A stretch of 64,000 nt of DNA from Pinus tabuliformis (taxonomy: Eukaryota > Streptophyta > Pinopsida > Pinales > Pinaceae): contig CM062804.1 of the NCBI GenBank assembly GCA_031772625.1, forward strand, positions 1,017,952,514 to 1,018,016,513. The letters run 5' to 3'. The position numbers and the translations under genes are program-made. Positions 1 through 12,237 of the stretch are shown here, piece by piece. Position 1 is the stretch's first letter; the number at the start of each line of letters is the position of its first letter. The notes beneath the pieces are model-generated. The model was not told the DNA's origin. It did not search any database and saw nothing but the letters and a program-made list of their open reading frames with translations.

Positions 1-697
1 GCATGAAATTATTAATATGCTCTTCAGCTAGCATGCCTGCTTCTGGATTGAATTTGGGTAGCCATTTCTCAGGATGGGCCAGTATTTGGCTCAGGGGTGG
101 AGGCATTAAAACTGCCCCAGGATTGTTCCATGGAGACTGGGCCATCGTTGAGCTGCTAGTAAATGAAAGTGCAGAGGATGATCCCTGATGCTGGGAAGAC
201 AAAGATATTATGATATTTGATGATTGAAGAGGAGGGGTTGTGGAAGATGGATGAGTGGTTTGGAATGAAGATGTGGGTGGCTAACTTCGTGGTGAGGGAG
301 TTGAAATGGACGACGTAGATGAAAGAGTCTCACTGTCAGACTCTGGTGGTGTTTTCCTTGCTCTTTTCCTGGTGGGGAGAGGGAATTCAGTTGGCTGGAT
401 GCCAAATTTTTCACTCTTTAATCTGGTCAGGGGATGAGCAGGATTGTACTGCGAAGTCACGCTACTTTGAGATTTATCAGACCTCTGAGTAAAAATAGAA
501 AATCCCTGGAGTTTGCGAATCAGAGTTTGAACTTCAGGGGGTTCAATGGTAAATTGGTCTGAAATATTAGGGTATGCAGCAGCGGTTGATACTCGAGCGA
601 CTTCTGACTCTGGATTTAAACGTATTGGGGAAGTCGGGGGAGTTGATGAGGGCGATTTACTCTCAGAAGGGTATTTAGATTTTTATTTAGGTGCCAT
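1..697 (-). pseudogene. gag: Ty3/gypsy Gag N-terminal region, partial (element G0)
   Basis: Start of a Gag structural protein of a gypsy-type retrotransposon, cut by the left edge of the window. Reading leftwards, an ATG at 695-697 opens a frame that has a stop at codon 5 and then continues through a Ser/Pro-rich segment (ending ...AAAYPNISDQFTIEPPEV), a basic stretch (RKRARKTPP) and a Ser-rich linker. It ends in a recognisable Gag core start, PEKWLPKFNPEAG, followed by AEEHINNF. A second in-frame stop lies near 283. The ATG is about 30 bases from a primer-binding-like site, as expected for the first gene of an LTR element. The stops show it is not functional. The Gag assignment is family knowledge; the lineage is not determined. 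Confidence 0.7.
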
Positions 698-708
698 TCA
701 TAGTTCGG

Positions 709-730
709 GCCCTCCTTCTAGCGCCAAATA
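709..730 (-). other. Primer-binding site of element G0
   Basis: The complement reads TATTTGGCGCTAGAAGGAGG directly after an LTR end ...CTTCAACA. TGGCGCTAGAAGGAGGG is a primer-site motif of plant gypsy elements. The same core (GCGCTAGAAGGAGGGC) recurs at 56193-56213 next to the R element LTR, so both families probably prime from the same tRNA. Confidence 0.65.
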
Positions 731-1900
731 TGTTGAAGCCCCGAAAATCGGGTCGAAAACAAGGGGGATACCCACCCGGTCTGGACCTTGGTTGGCAGCT
801 CCTTATCCGTTTGGTATAGCGAGTGCGACTGGGGATAATGGGACCAATTTCCCAATCTAATGGGTGTGTGTGTGTGTAGAGTTGGATGATGTTGATCTAG
901 GAGTATTTAAAGCTAATTTAATTCAAACTTCTAAACTAACTCTATGCTATTGTAATCTAATGAGAAACAACACATCTAATCTACGCTAACCCGGGGTGTA
1001 TTTCTTCTATTATGCGATCTAAAGAGATTTCGAACAATAACTGGTAATAAAGATCATTCAGCTATCATAAGAATAGAAATCAATTAAGATAAACCACTCT
1101 GCATAAAAAGTTAAGCAAAACAGTTGTGAACAGCATATCGCATAATAAGTTATTCATATATCAAACACAAATAAATGACTCCACCGTATAGAAGTGCCAA
1201 ATGGTAACCCACACATTCATGCATTAACATATAAACAACTGAAAACTGCATATCACTTTAAGAATATAAGCAGAAATTGGTCAAGAGATAAAAGTACCAT
1301 TTATGACTGGTTCCACTCATAAGCTTCAAGAAACAACGATTTATCTCTACTTGTTCTAACATATACTAAGAGTACAAAAGTGCAACATCAGTAGCAGACA
1401 TTAAATGCAAACATTGATAAATCTCGATCCATCCATTCATCAAAAACCCCCTCCGAGGGTGCAAAAGTGCATGTTCTGAGGACAAGTTTTTTGACAAATT
1501 TCCGGACCCTTCTCCAAATGCCTGAGAAGGGTTTAAATACTGCTAACTAATTAATCTTAATTACATAAATTTAGGACACGGTTTCAAATGACCGCCCTTC
1601 TACTAAAGCAAATTTATTTCTAAAAATTGAATCTAATTTCTAACCGTTTCTGTATTTGCTCCTTAATGTTGTAAGCAATGCAACGTTCGCCTGGGAAGAG
1701 TCGACTGGTCGTCTTCTCCTTTCGTTTGAGCTATGAAAATAGAAATAACAAGAGCTGACACCGCTTTCTGGCAAACTAGAAGATATTTTCGAATATCTTC
1801 CTCTGGCTTGGTGTATTCGCTGTGTGTATACTTGGTAATAACCCAAATTTCTCTCAAACTAATTGTGTTGTTGCTATTTTGGTTTTTGGCCTTGCGAATG
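731..1900 (-). repeat. 5' LTR of element G0 (outer end not resolved)
   Basis: The inner end is clear: TGTTGAAGCCCC on the plus strand starts immediately beside the primer site, giving a minus-strand LTR that ends in ...GGCTTCAACA. A minus-strand TATA-like TATTTAAA lies near 1533-1540. No second copy is in the window, so the outer boundary cannot be fixed; 1900 is a guess and the LTR may extend to about 2460. The region is AT-rich, contains a short GT run near 867-876 and has no convincing coding frame. Confidence 0.45.
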
Positions 1901-2469
1901 ACTGAATAAGTTATGGACTTTGCTTTCTGAACAATTTTTTGTATTTAAAACTTCTTCTGTTCTTTGTTCCAGGCTGTTCTGGTGCGTTTTCCCTCTTTAG
2001 CGTTTTTCTTTTTGCTTTACCCAATCTAAGCTTCAGGATATTTTGTAAACATGCTGCTTTTGTGCGCCTTTGACTCTGAGTTTTGGATGGCCTATTAACA
2101 TCAGTATCTGTTGAGTGATACTCTGGAATCCGCGGTCCTGCTGCATGCGGCATCCGTTTGCGAAGGCATCTCTTCTCTGTTCTCCGAGTATTGACGCTTT
2201 CCCCTTTTCCTTAGATGTTTCCTGCACATTGCTTTATGTTAGTTGCTGCCTTACAGTTTACACAAAGGAAAAGAGTAATGACGAAAAGATTGACATGAAA
2301 GCTTTAAGCTCTAATGAATGCATAATCATGACACTCATAATGAACTGACTCTTCGAAAAACACAACACAATCCTTCTTGGATACTTTGGCGTACAATCAT
2401 TAATTTCTTTTAAGGCGCGCGCCCAATTTTGGTATACAGACAGCTTTCCTTGAATACTGTGTCGAGGAA
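1901..2469. other. Unassigned AT-rich sequence
   Basis: No coding frame, repeat partner or element terminus was recognised here. It may be the outer part of the G0 LTR or the target sequence beside it. Confidence 0.3.
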
Positions 2470-2795
2470 ATTTTGCGATGAGTGATTTCTGTGACTCGCA
2501 TCGTAGTATCGAGGATTGCGTCGTCAAGATGTGTCATCGCAGGAATTGATGATCGCATACATCGCAGATCGCAACATCGCAGATCGCGATATCACATATC
2601 GCGCTTAGTCATCTAATCATTGTGTGCTGCTTATGCGATGTTGCGATATGCGACGTCGCATATCGGCCGTCAGCGATTCCTTAAGTTTTTCATTTAAGAG
2701 TGCTTCACAATATATGCGATGCGGTGAATTTCACGTCGCTTCTTCGCAGCTTATTATGCGCATAGGAAAACGTTTCACTCTCTTCTCGCGATGCG
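2470..2795. repeat. ATCGC/GCGAT-rich inverted-repeat patch
   Basis: A compact CpG-rich block in otherwise AT-rich DNA. ATCGC and GCGAT words occur many times in both orientations, for example CATCGCAGATCGCAACATCG near 2560-2585. The centre holds a perfect 22-bp palindrome at 2644-2665 whose half-site is CGATATGCGAC, meeting at ACGT. It has no coding frame and does not match any element termini in the window. Function unknown. Confidence 0.7.
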
Positions 2796-3079
2796 ATACA
2801 GCTTTAGGGAGTTAAAATACAAAAAATTTGATAAAATGTTTTTTGGATTTTTTGTTAAGGGTCCCCATTTGCTTGGTGTTATTGCTAATATCAAACAAAG
2901 AGGGGGGTTGTTGGTGACCACAACACATTCCTCCTATACGGATGATAATGATGATGATTATGATGTCTATCAGAACCATAACTAGATAATACCTGTGTCC
3001 AACAACCTACCATCTCTGATAGTGTTAGATCTATTTGACCTGTGTCTACTATGAGACCTGGTGCCATATGACCCATTAG
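2796..3079. other. Decayed flank of gag-like remnant
   Basis: On the minus strand this follows the gag-like remnant at 3080-3331. It carries a GAT-rich microsatellite-like run at about 2940-2962 (plus strand GATGATAATGATGATGATTA). Short open frames exist but nothing is recognisable. It is probably the continuation of the same decayed element. Confidence 0.3.
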
Positions 3080-3331
3080 TTATATCCTCGTGTCCATGGC
3101 TGATCCGAGAGGTCCTTGTCGCTGCAAATCTGACAAACTCTGAAGTAATATTGCATTCACCTCTGCTTGTTTCTCTTGTGCCTGCATGATTTTGTCATTG
3201 TCTGCTTTGCAACTCCTTATTTATTCCTTCAACCTTCTTAAGGTGTTTGCTAAGTCAAAAGAGTGCCCCACACCACACTGCCCATCTAATTCATAGGGAG
3301 ATTCTATGTAGTCTACCACCTTGCTAGCCAT
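3080..3331 (-). pseudogene. Gag-like coiled-coil remnant of an unidentified retroelement
   Basis: A minus-strand frame starting MASKVVDYIESPYELDGQ and running through LANTLRRLKE, an in-frame stop, then a charged heptad-like segment (KIMQAQEKQAEVNAILLQSL) and a stop at 3080-3082. The coiled coil and a high-Gln/Glu segment ahead of a basic, Gly-rich tail resemble linker parts of plant retroelement Gag proteins, but no zinc knuckle or core Gag domain is present. It sits between the outer side of G0 and the end of R LTR1, so it is probably the old target sequence into which these inserted. The identification is weak. Confidence 0.35.
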
Positions 3332-3394
3332 TTGATCTCTTTCCTGTAGGGCATACTATGTTAGCTAAACCCAATCACCATAAATCAACATACC

Positions 3395-6300
3395 TATTGA
3401 CGGTGCTGGACCTGCCAACATGTCAAGGGGATCTCCCCGGTAAGAATTCCCAATTAGACCTTAGACCGTTTGGTGTAGGAGTCCCAGCAGTGGGTCATAA
3501 GGTAATGCCTTGATTGCGATGTCACACAGAGGCAAGTAAGATAACACTGTTAGTAGCAAGCGTGTGATTGATGCAGTGATTCAAGGAATGAGTATGAGAG
3601 GTTCCAACACTTCAAAAGGGGAGGAAGGTGAAGGTGAGTTCCAGGTTGAAAGGGATCAGTCCCAACTCGAATAGGAACCCACCACCACAAAGGATATGCA
3701 TAGCTTTTGATAGAGTAGTCACAACATACAAGGCAAGATAACACAAACAACACTCACATATCAGTTCAAGATGAGTGTAATGGTTGATATAAAAAGGTTC
3801 AGAGAAAGGTCTGTCTGGTGTCCAGCAAAGCAGTCGACACGGACAGTGATAACATTAATAAAAGAGGCAACACATTAACAACAAGATTCATCTAATTGCA
3901 TATGAATCAATTCATACACAAGTACATAAGTTAAACAACATATATCAATAAGGCAACCGAAGCAGTCCAACTACAATAACAACATATGTAAGAAAATTTG
4001 TTGGCTCTTATTATTAAAGAAGTGTAAGTTACGATAATACAATACACCATGTAAACCTGCTAGCCCTATCATTAAAACGTTACAACCACATCACCTGCTC
4101 CTCCAAATAGATGTACTAGCTCCATGCAGTGGAGAAGCCAAGGCACGTTACAATACTGTCCAAGTCTTCTTCAAGATAGTCTTAGTAGAAGCTTGGATGA
4201 CTGAAAGCCTATATAACGAGTTATGAGGGACTATTTGTAGCAAAGGGTGGGGTGACCCTTGACATTCCCCTTTGTGACAGTTCAACTACCCTCATGACTC
4301 TTCACCTACTCTATGATTGTTATGTCCAACTATTGACACTCAAATTACACTTGACATGACTCAACTTTACAATGCACATGTACTCATGTGAGATAACATG
4401 GCTTGAGCAAGCCTTGCAAGACACTGACACTCGATCCGCTATGGTGAGACCAACTCTTTGACATGCTTGTGATGGTGAAGCTGGTGAGCTGATGCCAAGC
4501 TTGGTTGTTTGTGATGGTGTGAATGCACCTCATGGTGACATCTTGTTGAAGCGAACTCTTGCCTCAACCGATGCATTGCTTAGGCCCCTTCATCCAAATC
4601 ATTTTCTAACATGTGCATGGTCTTCTTGGGTATGATTGAACTAGCAACACATTGATGCATAGTGTCCATGATGATCTTCAAGTGTGTGTTGGTGGTCATG
4701 CGGCTCAACTTGCTGAAGTGCATGTTCAGCCGCAGTTAGACTTGTTTCTTGTCTTCACCTTGGTGAGGGTGATGAATAGGTTGGATTGCATGTCTGTGCT
4801 CAATGACATGCATGCTGCTGGATCTTTTGCATGTGATCAACAACACTGCTCACCATGTTTGCTCTGTGTTCGCTGCTGGGATGGATCCTTAACTTGTACT
4901 GGCGCAGCTTCATCCATGAATGCATGTTGCACCCACTATTGTTCATGTTCCTACTGCAACTCATTGGTCTGTCTATGCAGCTTCATGTTCTTCCTAAGTT
5001 GTTGCTTCGGAACATGCAACTCCTTCTTTGTTCCATCTTCTACCTTCATGCAATCTTCATGTCGCACCGTCACTTCATAGTTTGAGTCTTCAAATTTTCT
5101 TTCATTATCAGTGGATCTGCTTGATATTGCAACTTTTCTCCACGTCTATGTTGTCAACAACTTTCCTCTTGCATCCACTGTGTTCACTACATTCAGTATG
5201 TTGCCTTCAGCTACTGTTCATGATGTTGCTCGACATGATGCTACTTCTTGATGTCCTTGTCCATGAACAACTTGATGTCTTCATGAGAAGGTAAGCCCAT
5301 GGACACTCGATCAACTGCATCCCCGAGTGTGCTCAGAACAGTGTCTTCATCTCTTCTCTCTTGGAAACCATTGTACCTGTACTGTTGAGAGGCAGATGAA
5401 CACCTATGATACTTGGAGACATGGAAACACTCATAGCAAGAAATTTTTCAGTCAAAAACCAAAATGAACATGAGAACTGACCTGCAACATACCTGGGTGA
5501 ATGATCATGAAGGTTGCCCATTTTCGGTCGGGAGGTCAGGAGACTGACTATCAAGACTGTACAAGGCACAACTCAGGCTTCTGGGAGACTAACTAACTAC
5601 TGGAACTGCAAAATGCACAATCCAGTTGGGAAGTTGGCTTTCAGGGTTGTGGAATGCGTGATTCCAGCTGGGAAAGGTTGTTGGCCCAGGGACAAATTTG
5701 CACAATTTTTTGGGTCAAATAGCCACTAACCTCTCGAAATGTGCAATTTAGTCTAGGAGGTCAGTGCTGGGCCAGAATGCACAAATCTGGAGAGGAAGGT
5801 GAGCCTTCCTTCTCTATATTGTGCAATATAACCTTGGTGAAAGTAGAGACCGGGGCAAGGTTGGCCCGACTTGCAGACGGGCATTTGAAAGCGAGTTAAT
5901 TCAATGAAATGCTTGGTAACACTAAGTGATAGAAGAATTCATAAACAATGCATGCAAAACATGAATGGAGGATTGAGAAAATAGGTCAACATGCATGTGG
6001 GTGAGGTCATTTGTCGGTTGGGTGAACATCCGTGCAAAACAATTTCATGCATGCGACAAGAGTGAGATAGCAACAAAAATTGAAATAGAGCTATGAAAAT
6101 CTAGAATATATGTAAACGAAAGCATACATTCGAAAAAATCAAGCAAACAACACTCCCACATGCGAAATCAAAGAAAGCGACAGAAATGCAGCACAAGGCA
6201 TGGGAAGCGGGCTAACCTCAAAACAGCTAAGCTAAATCTGCCAACTACTCCTAGAGGTGATGTGGGATGTCAGAGCTACAAGGTTGATGTGAGGAATGAT

Positions 6301-7144
6301 CTCTACGGAATCCGGTTGATGAGTTTAGATAACATCAAGGTTATGACGCGCATGCCACAAATCTAGTGGAAGCAACACTTGGAGGGAGGTTTTTGAATTG
6401 TTCCTTGCATGTAACCTCCAACTTCTAAACATATATCCCTGAAACAAGGGATTCCTTTCCATGCTACCTTGGGAGAAGTAGCCTATGCATGCAAGACTAT
6501 TTTTCTCGGTCCCGGAGGGAACCAGTCAACTCTGCTGCACATGCAAGTGACTGCTCGACTGCTGGAGAAAAATGTGCATTTTTTACTATCAGTTGGGCTG
6601 ATTTCCCAAAGGGAATTGCAGAATTTCTTGGCCTAACAGCTGAATGTTGGCCAGATTTGCACATATCTTGTGCTGAACTTCTCGTTGATGGGAAAAATTG
6701 TGCAATGCTTGCTGGGAGGGCAGGTAGGATTTCGTAATCCTAAAGCCCAACAATAGATTGTCAAAAATAATTGCGCAATTCCTAGAGGGAACTGCTGGTT
6801 TCCCTCCATAAATACGCAAATTTCATTGGGAATCTGCTCAGCATGTAGCTGGAGCGAGTCCAGAGGAGCAACCTATGAAAGGAAAATATCAAACTGTGAT
6901 CGACGGGCTGCCTTTGAGTAAGAAAGACACTCAAGCTTGAGGACTTGACGAAGCAAGGAAAGCTACTGTGAAGGTTGAAAGGGAGGCTCCAAAATAGGCT
7001 AAGGAAAAATTTTGGAGGGTAGTTGTATCTTCTATAACACTTGGCGACACACTGCTAGAACTCCAGCTCTCTGAATGGACCTTCTTCATGAAAAGAAAGT
7101 CTAACACCCCCGGAAGTATTGTTCAGTTCTTAGCTCATCTTAGT
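3395..7144 (-). repeat. R LTR1, first part (interrupted by copia)
   Basis: Direct repeat of 56214-60000. Similarity starts at TATTGACGGTGCTGG, matching TGTTGACATTGCTGG at 56214, and continues through shared words such as GGTGTAGGAGTCCCAGCAGT. The copy is oriented minus: the terminal TGTCAA(C/T)A is its 3' end. The minus-strand TATA position at 4231-4240 reads CTACAAATAG, one change from the CTATAAATAG of LTR2. Open frames such as the Cys-rich one at 4652-5080 are accidental; the matching frame in LTR2 is broken. The copia element inserted at 7144/7145. Confidence 0.65.
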
Positions 7145-8274
7145 TGTAGAAATTTTGAATAATAAACACTTATTCACAGAGATTATCTCGATTATACACT
7201 ATTGTGGAATACATGCACAATACATAATCTCCTCTATGTTGATCATCAATTGAGCAGCATTAAAAACAATGAAACATCAATTGCATGCACACATTAACAT
7301 AGTATGTAGCCCGGGGAAAGCTTACAGCTGAAAACCCCACACTATCTATATATTAATGATTGAGAACATGTAACAATACATAGTACAATACTCCTCACAA
7401 GTACTCAGTACTATCTCCATCTGTTACACACAAAACTAGCTTAGATCCGAACAAGTCACAGGTTCAAATCTCCTCCGCTGCTTTGCCTACCTCCACTACA
7501 CAATGCTTGAGAATCACTCACCCTGGAAATCACGTGAGCACAGGCTATAATGCTTGTATTGCCCCACATTGTGTAGTCTTCATTGGCATAACTCAATCCC
7601 TTTGATTATGCAATATCTCATGCACAACTATAGTCACAACTGATAGCAATCTCAACCTCTAACACCTGTCTTCACTGAACTATACATGCACTAACATGCA
7701 ACTAAGTTAACTGATGTACTCTTTAGTTGCTTTATGAGTTAAATAACTCATCACTAGTCTATTTGCAGTTAGACTAATTACAACTAGTTTAACCAAGTCA
7801 AACTGAACACAACTCCATCAACTCCACAATCAACTCCACCAAACTCAACTGCTTGAGTTCTAACTGAAGTCCTGCATGCAATAGCTCAACTGACCCACAA
7901 AGAAAGCGTATTTCCTTCTAACAGCTGCATGTGCCACATCTGTAGCTCAAACGAAGTGCTCCAAGTGGATAAGATAAAGTTTATAGTCTAAATATTATTA
8001 TGAGACAATAATATTTGACTTTTCTATTCTTAGCCTGGCAGTCTAAAAATAGACTTTGATCACACCACTGTGAACCAGAAATAGAAGTACATCTATTTTT
8101 CCCAACATGATCAATCATCCATAAACAACATCCTGCAACTCATAGACCATGATCCATATGTCTAAAAATAGACATAGTCTAAAAATAGAATTTGCACCAT
8201 AATTTGCATGTGGGCCCACTTAGTGAAGGCGACTCCTTTCCACTAAGCTCCATCATCTTGTTGCATTCTCAACA
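7145..8274 (-). repeat. Copia 3' LTR
   Basis: Matches 12497-13626 base for base over most of its length; the two are both 1130 bp. On the minus strand it starts TGTTGAGAATGCAACAAG and ends ...TCTACA. A minus-strand TATA-like TATATAGATAG lies at about 7341-7352. The end of the pol frame (stop at 8269-8271) overlaps the first bases of this LTR. Confidence 0.93.
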
Positions 8275-9846
8275 CTCCCTCTCAACAAGATATTGATTAT
8301 CAGAAACCCCTATCCTGCCTCGGTGGTATTTGAATTTGCTCCTGGTGAGTGCCTTTGTCAAGATATCAACATCCTGATCCTCCGTTGGAATGTATGAAAG
8401 TAACATGATTCTTCGTTGCACACAATCTCTGATATGATGGTACCTAATGTCAATATGCTTAGATCTATCATGAAATACAAGATTAGCCGAGAGTTTAATG
8501 CAACTGTGGTTATCACAGTAAATCACAGTTGGCTCCAAGTAAGAACCGAACAACCTGACCAGAATCTTCCTCATCCATATAGCCTTGCATGCAGCCAAAC
8601 TTGCTGCCATATACTCGGCCTCTGCTGAACTGAGTGCCAGAGATCTCTGCTTCTTGCTGTACCAAAAAACTGTTGTTGACCTGATACTAAAGACCCTTCC
8701 TGATGTGCTCTTTCTATCTGTTGGGCTCCCTGCCCAATCTGCATCCGTGAATCCACATAGCTTCACCTCATCCTCCTATCTGTACCACAATCCATATCCC
8801 GATGTGCCTCTCAAATAACACAATACATGCTTGCCTGCCTTCTAGAAGAGCTTGGTTGGCTTAACCATAGCTTGTCAAAGCTGGTTAACATCATAGCATA
8901 TATCAGGTCGTGTATTAACCAGATACATAAGCGACCCCACCAACTGTCGATAAATAGTGGCATCCACTTCTTCTACCGAAGTGGAATCCTCCTTCCTCCA
9001 ACCTCCAGGAAGAGGAGTATTAACAGGCTTGCAGCCATGCATGTTGAACTTCTCCAGTATCTCCCAAGCATACTTACCTTGAGAAACAAATAGTCCATCA
9101 CTATGCTTCCAAATTTCCAATCCCAGGAAATAATGAAGGAGGCCCAAGTCCTTCATCTCAAACTCCTTAGCAAGATCATCCTTGCATGAAAGTATCAACA
9201 GCTCATCACCCGTTAGAATCAAATCATCTACATAAAGTACAATGATAAGCAACTTACTCTCCACCACAATCTGGTATAGGTTAGGATCCACCTCGCTCTT
9301 GGAGAATCCATGTCCGGTGAAATAACTATCTATCTGTGTGTACCAAGCACGTGGTGCTTGTTTCAACCCATATAGCGATCTCTTGAGCCTGCACACATGC
9401 GAATCGTTGCTAAAGATCTCAAAACCTTTGGGCTGTTCTATGTACACCTCCTCCTCAATGACTCCGTTGAGGAATGCAGTCTTCACATCCATCTGATGAA
9501 TGTGCCACCCCATTTGTGCTGAGAGAGCAAGAATCGTCCGTATGGAAGAATAACTTGCGACAGGTGCAAAGGTCTCCTCATAATCGATCCCCTCTATCTG
9601 TGAAAAGCCTCGGGCAACAAATCTTGCCTTGTACTTCTCCACACTCCTGTCAGCTACCTGCTTAAGTTTGTAGATCCATCTTGAACCCACCACTGATTTC
9701 CCTTCCGGTCTAGGAACAATCTCCCATGCACTGTTTCTGACAATCGAATCATACTCTTCCATCATGGCGTCTACCCATGCGGGATCCTCCACCGCTTCCT
9801 CGAAAGAGGATGGCTCAGTCACAACACATTTTCTCACAAGAGCCAT
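8269..9846 (-). pseudogene. pol: Copia reverse transcriptase and RNase H
   Basis: Copies element RNA into DNA and removes the RNA strand. The frame from 9846 holds the copia reverse transcriptase: SRWIYKLKQ, YKARFVARGFSQIEGIDY, FAPVASYSSIR, HQMDVKTAFLNG, LYGLKQAPRAWY and the catalytic LYVDDL (YVDD codons at 9223-9234). After PDICYDVNQL there is an in-frame stop at about 8875, then a short broken stretch. RNase H follows in the frame 8766-8269 with GFTDADWAG, KSTSGRVF, ALSSAEAEYMA, IYCDNHSCI and HIDIRYHHIRD. It ends VEREC and a stop at 8269, overlapping the LTR. Apart from two or three stops all key residues are present. Confidence 0.93.
8275..8284 (-). other. Copia polypurine tract
   Basis: The minus strand reads GAGAGGGAG directly before the 3' LTR, the expected place for plus-strand DNA priming. 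Confidence 0.8.
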
Positions 9847-9870
9847 GTATCCAGTGTACTGATCAGGTGA

Positions 9871-10989
9871 CTATCTCTGCCTGCGTTGGGCTGTAGGTGG
9901 TCCTACAACTTTCTCTGCATCTTGAGCCAGTCGCTTAGCTTCTGTCAAGTGCTTTCGCCCTCTGATGGTTGGCACTGCATGAGTGGTCTCTTCCACTCCA
10001 TGAACTTCGTCCTGTGGCTGATCCACATCCTGAAGCTCATCCTTAGGAACTAATAGCTCCTCATCTACATGCAAGTGTAGCTCCCTCTCAAGAAAACACT
10101 TCATGGCTTTCTCCTCCTGAAATTTTATATCTCGTCGCACAACAGTCTTACCACTATCTGGAAAATACACACGATAGTTGTGGGGCATATCAGTGTACCC
10201 CACAAATATCCCAACCTCTGCGGTCAGCTCCAACTTCTTTCTGTCATCCTTCATCACATGCATGTAAACGTTAGCACCAAAAATCCTCAAATGAGAAAGA
10301 TCAAGCTTCTTACCAGAATAAGCCTCCTCGGGTGTACTCATGCCAAGTATCCTTTGAGGACAACGGTTCTACACATAAACTGCTGTATTAAATGCTTCAG
10401 CCCACAATTGAAGGGGTAGGCCCTGATCATGCAACATCGCTTGTGCAACACCCATGATCATTTTGTTCTTCCGCTCAGCAACCCCATTTTGTTGTGGGTT
10501 ATGGGGAGCTATGAGCTCTCTTTGAATCCCTTTTGCTTTACAAAAATCCTTGAACTCGTCAGAGATGTATTCACCACCATTGTCGCTCCTAAGAGCCTTC
10601 ACCTTCTTCCTCAACTCCTTTTCGACCAGTGCTTTGAACTCATATAACTTTGAGTATGTCTCACTCTTCTTCTGCATGAAGAAGATCCAACACTTTATAG
10701 AGAAATCATAAAAAAAAATCACATAATACCTGTGTTTTGTTGTCGAAGCTACTAAGAAAGGTCCACACACGTCTGTGTGAATTCCCTCAAGGATTGTCGT
10801 GGCGCGACTATCCTTCTCGTGAAAGGTGGCTTTAACAAACTTTCCCAAAGTACACCCCTTGCACTGATCTAATTGTGCAAGTGTGCCTTTAGGAAGCCCT
10901 ATAGTGGTCTGCTGTAGTATCTTCAAGGCTCCATGGTGAAGGTGACCCAATATCCTATGCCACAACTCGCCATCATCCCGGCTCACCAA
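9871..10989 (-). pseudogene. pol: Copia integrase
   Basis: Inserts the DNA copy into the host genome. The frame from 10989 carries the zinc-binding part (LWHRILGHLHHGALKIL, then CKGCTLGK: an H-H-C-C set) and the catalytic core, with Asp in HTDVCGPF, Asp in LRSDNGGEY and Glu in NGVAERKNK, the D-D-35-E pattern. An in-frame stop follows TAVYV at about 10366. The C-terminal part (10341-9871) has the copia-typical LSHLRIFG and VGIFVGY, then an acidic linker before reverse transcriptase. The frame ends with a stop after AQRRQR, about 25 bases ahead of the next frame. Confidence 0.9.
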
Positions 10990-11474
10990 TCATTCTGCCT
11001 TGCATGCCATTGCTGTGCATCCATCTACATGCAATTGATAAAGGTTCCTCACTCGAACCCCTATCTTCCGGGATTTTCCAGTTGTCTTGCTGTGCAGGAA
11101 AGCCTTTCCCTCGCTGAAAACAACATCATATCCCTTGTCTTCTAACATTGCCACAGAGATAAGATTCTTCTTCAATCCTGGAACATGCATCACTTCCTTC
11201 AATACGAAGGGTTTACCTGACTCCCTCTCAAAGGAAATGGTACCGATACCGGTCGCACTGTATCTACCATCATCGCTCATCTCAATGTGCACTCTAAGAT
11301 CTTTGTCCTCCAGATCAGAAAACAAATCTCGATCTCTTGTCATGTGAAAAGACGCACCACTGTCCAAGAACCACACTGATCCGATCACACTTGAAACCAA
11401 GCATGCGATCAATGAAAAATCAAGCTCAAACTACAAGGCTAGGGCCTCTCCTGCTGCAGATCCAACAACTTGCT
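10990..11474 (-). pseudogene. pol: Copia protease and pre-integrase region
   Basis: Aspartic protease that matures the polyprotein. WFLDSGASFHMT carries the catalytic D-S-G triad, with VHIEMSDDGRY and GIGTISF downstream as in other copia proteases. VLKEVMHVPGLKKNLISV marks the usual region after the protease, followed by the pre-integrase segment (VRNLYQLHVDG). A stop separates it from integrase at about 10990, and another stop lies upstream between the zinc knuckle and the protease near 11430. Confidence 0.88.
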
Positions 11475-12237
11475 TGTTCTTCTTCTTCTGTGGACAATTA
11501 GTGGCATAGTGTCCATGCTGGTGATAGTGAAAACACTTCACCTTGGACATATCCTACTTCTTTCCTTTCACACCAGACTGAGAAGCTTTCTTGCTCTTCC
11601 CCTTCTTTGCTTTGGCAGCCAAAGCGCAATTTTCTTCATCAGTTCCCTTTGATGAAGATCCGTCCCTGGTATTCTGCCTGATCTCCTCCTGCACAAGATC
11701 TGACCAAAGTCTCTCCCATCCTTGCAATTTCTCTCGACCATTGATAGAGTCCTGATAGGAATCCCAACTCTTCAGAAGACCAAGGAGAGCCAAGCTCACC
11801 AATTCCTCATCATCGACAGTCACCCCCACACTTCCCAGCTCATCACGACACTGAGTGAACTTTGTGAGATACTTGGGCATACTGTCTCCCTTCTCGCATT
11901 TGATGTTTCTAGGTTTATCTTTGAGCACCAACTTCCTTTGATTGCTCTTGCTTTGGAATAGATCTGTCAATGCTTTCCACATCAAGTATGGAGAAGCCTT
12001 ACCATGCAGGCTGGACACAATGTGATCCTTCACGCCGTCCAACAGAATCCTTCGACATTTTGTTGTCTTCTTTTGCCAAGCATCAACCTGCGTATCATTA
12101 GTAGGCTTTGGGACCTCAGCGTCTATGAAATCCTTCAACCCATTATCATCCAACACTTCCTCCATCCTGTCCTTCCATGCAATATAGTTCGAGCTACCCT
12201 CAAGAGCATACTCCAATCGCAATCCGTTGAAAGACAT
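11475..12237 (-). pseudogene. gag: Copia Gag
   Basis: Structural protein. The start is best placed at the Met of MSFNGLRLEYALEGSSNY (12237); a frame with an earlier Met at 12276 adds 13 unconserved residues. YIAWKDRMEEVLDDNGLKDF and LVSLALLGLLKSWDSY are the UBN2/retrotran-gag type signatures. It ends in Lys-rich KAKKGKSKKA, then a stop at about 11554. The zinc knuckle just past the stop reads CFHYHQHGHYATNC: the second Cys of the expected C-X2-C-X4-H-X4-C is Tyr. Confidence 0.88.

Noticed and set aside
4652-5294. Cys-rich frames (CCTHYCSCSYCNSLVC type)
   Set aside because: They lie in R LTR1, and the same stretch in LTR2 (57637-58141) is broken differently. Low-complexity composition, no start context; a by-product of a TG-rich LTR.
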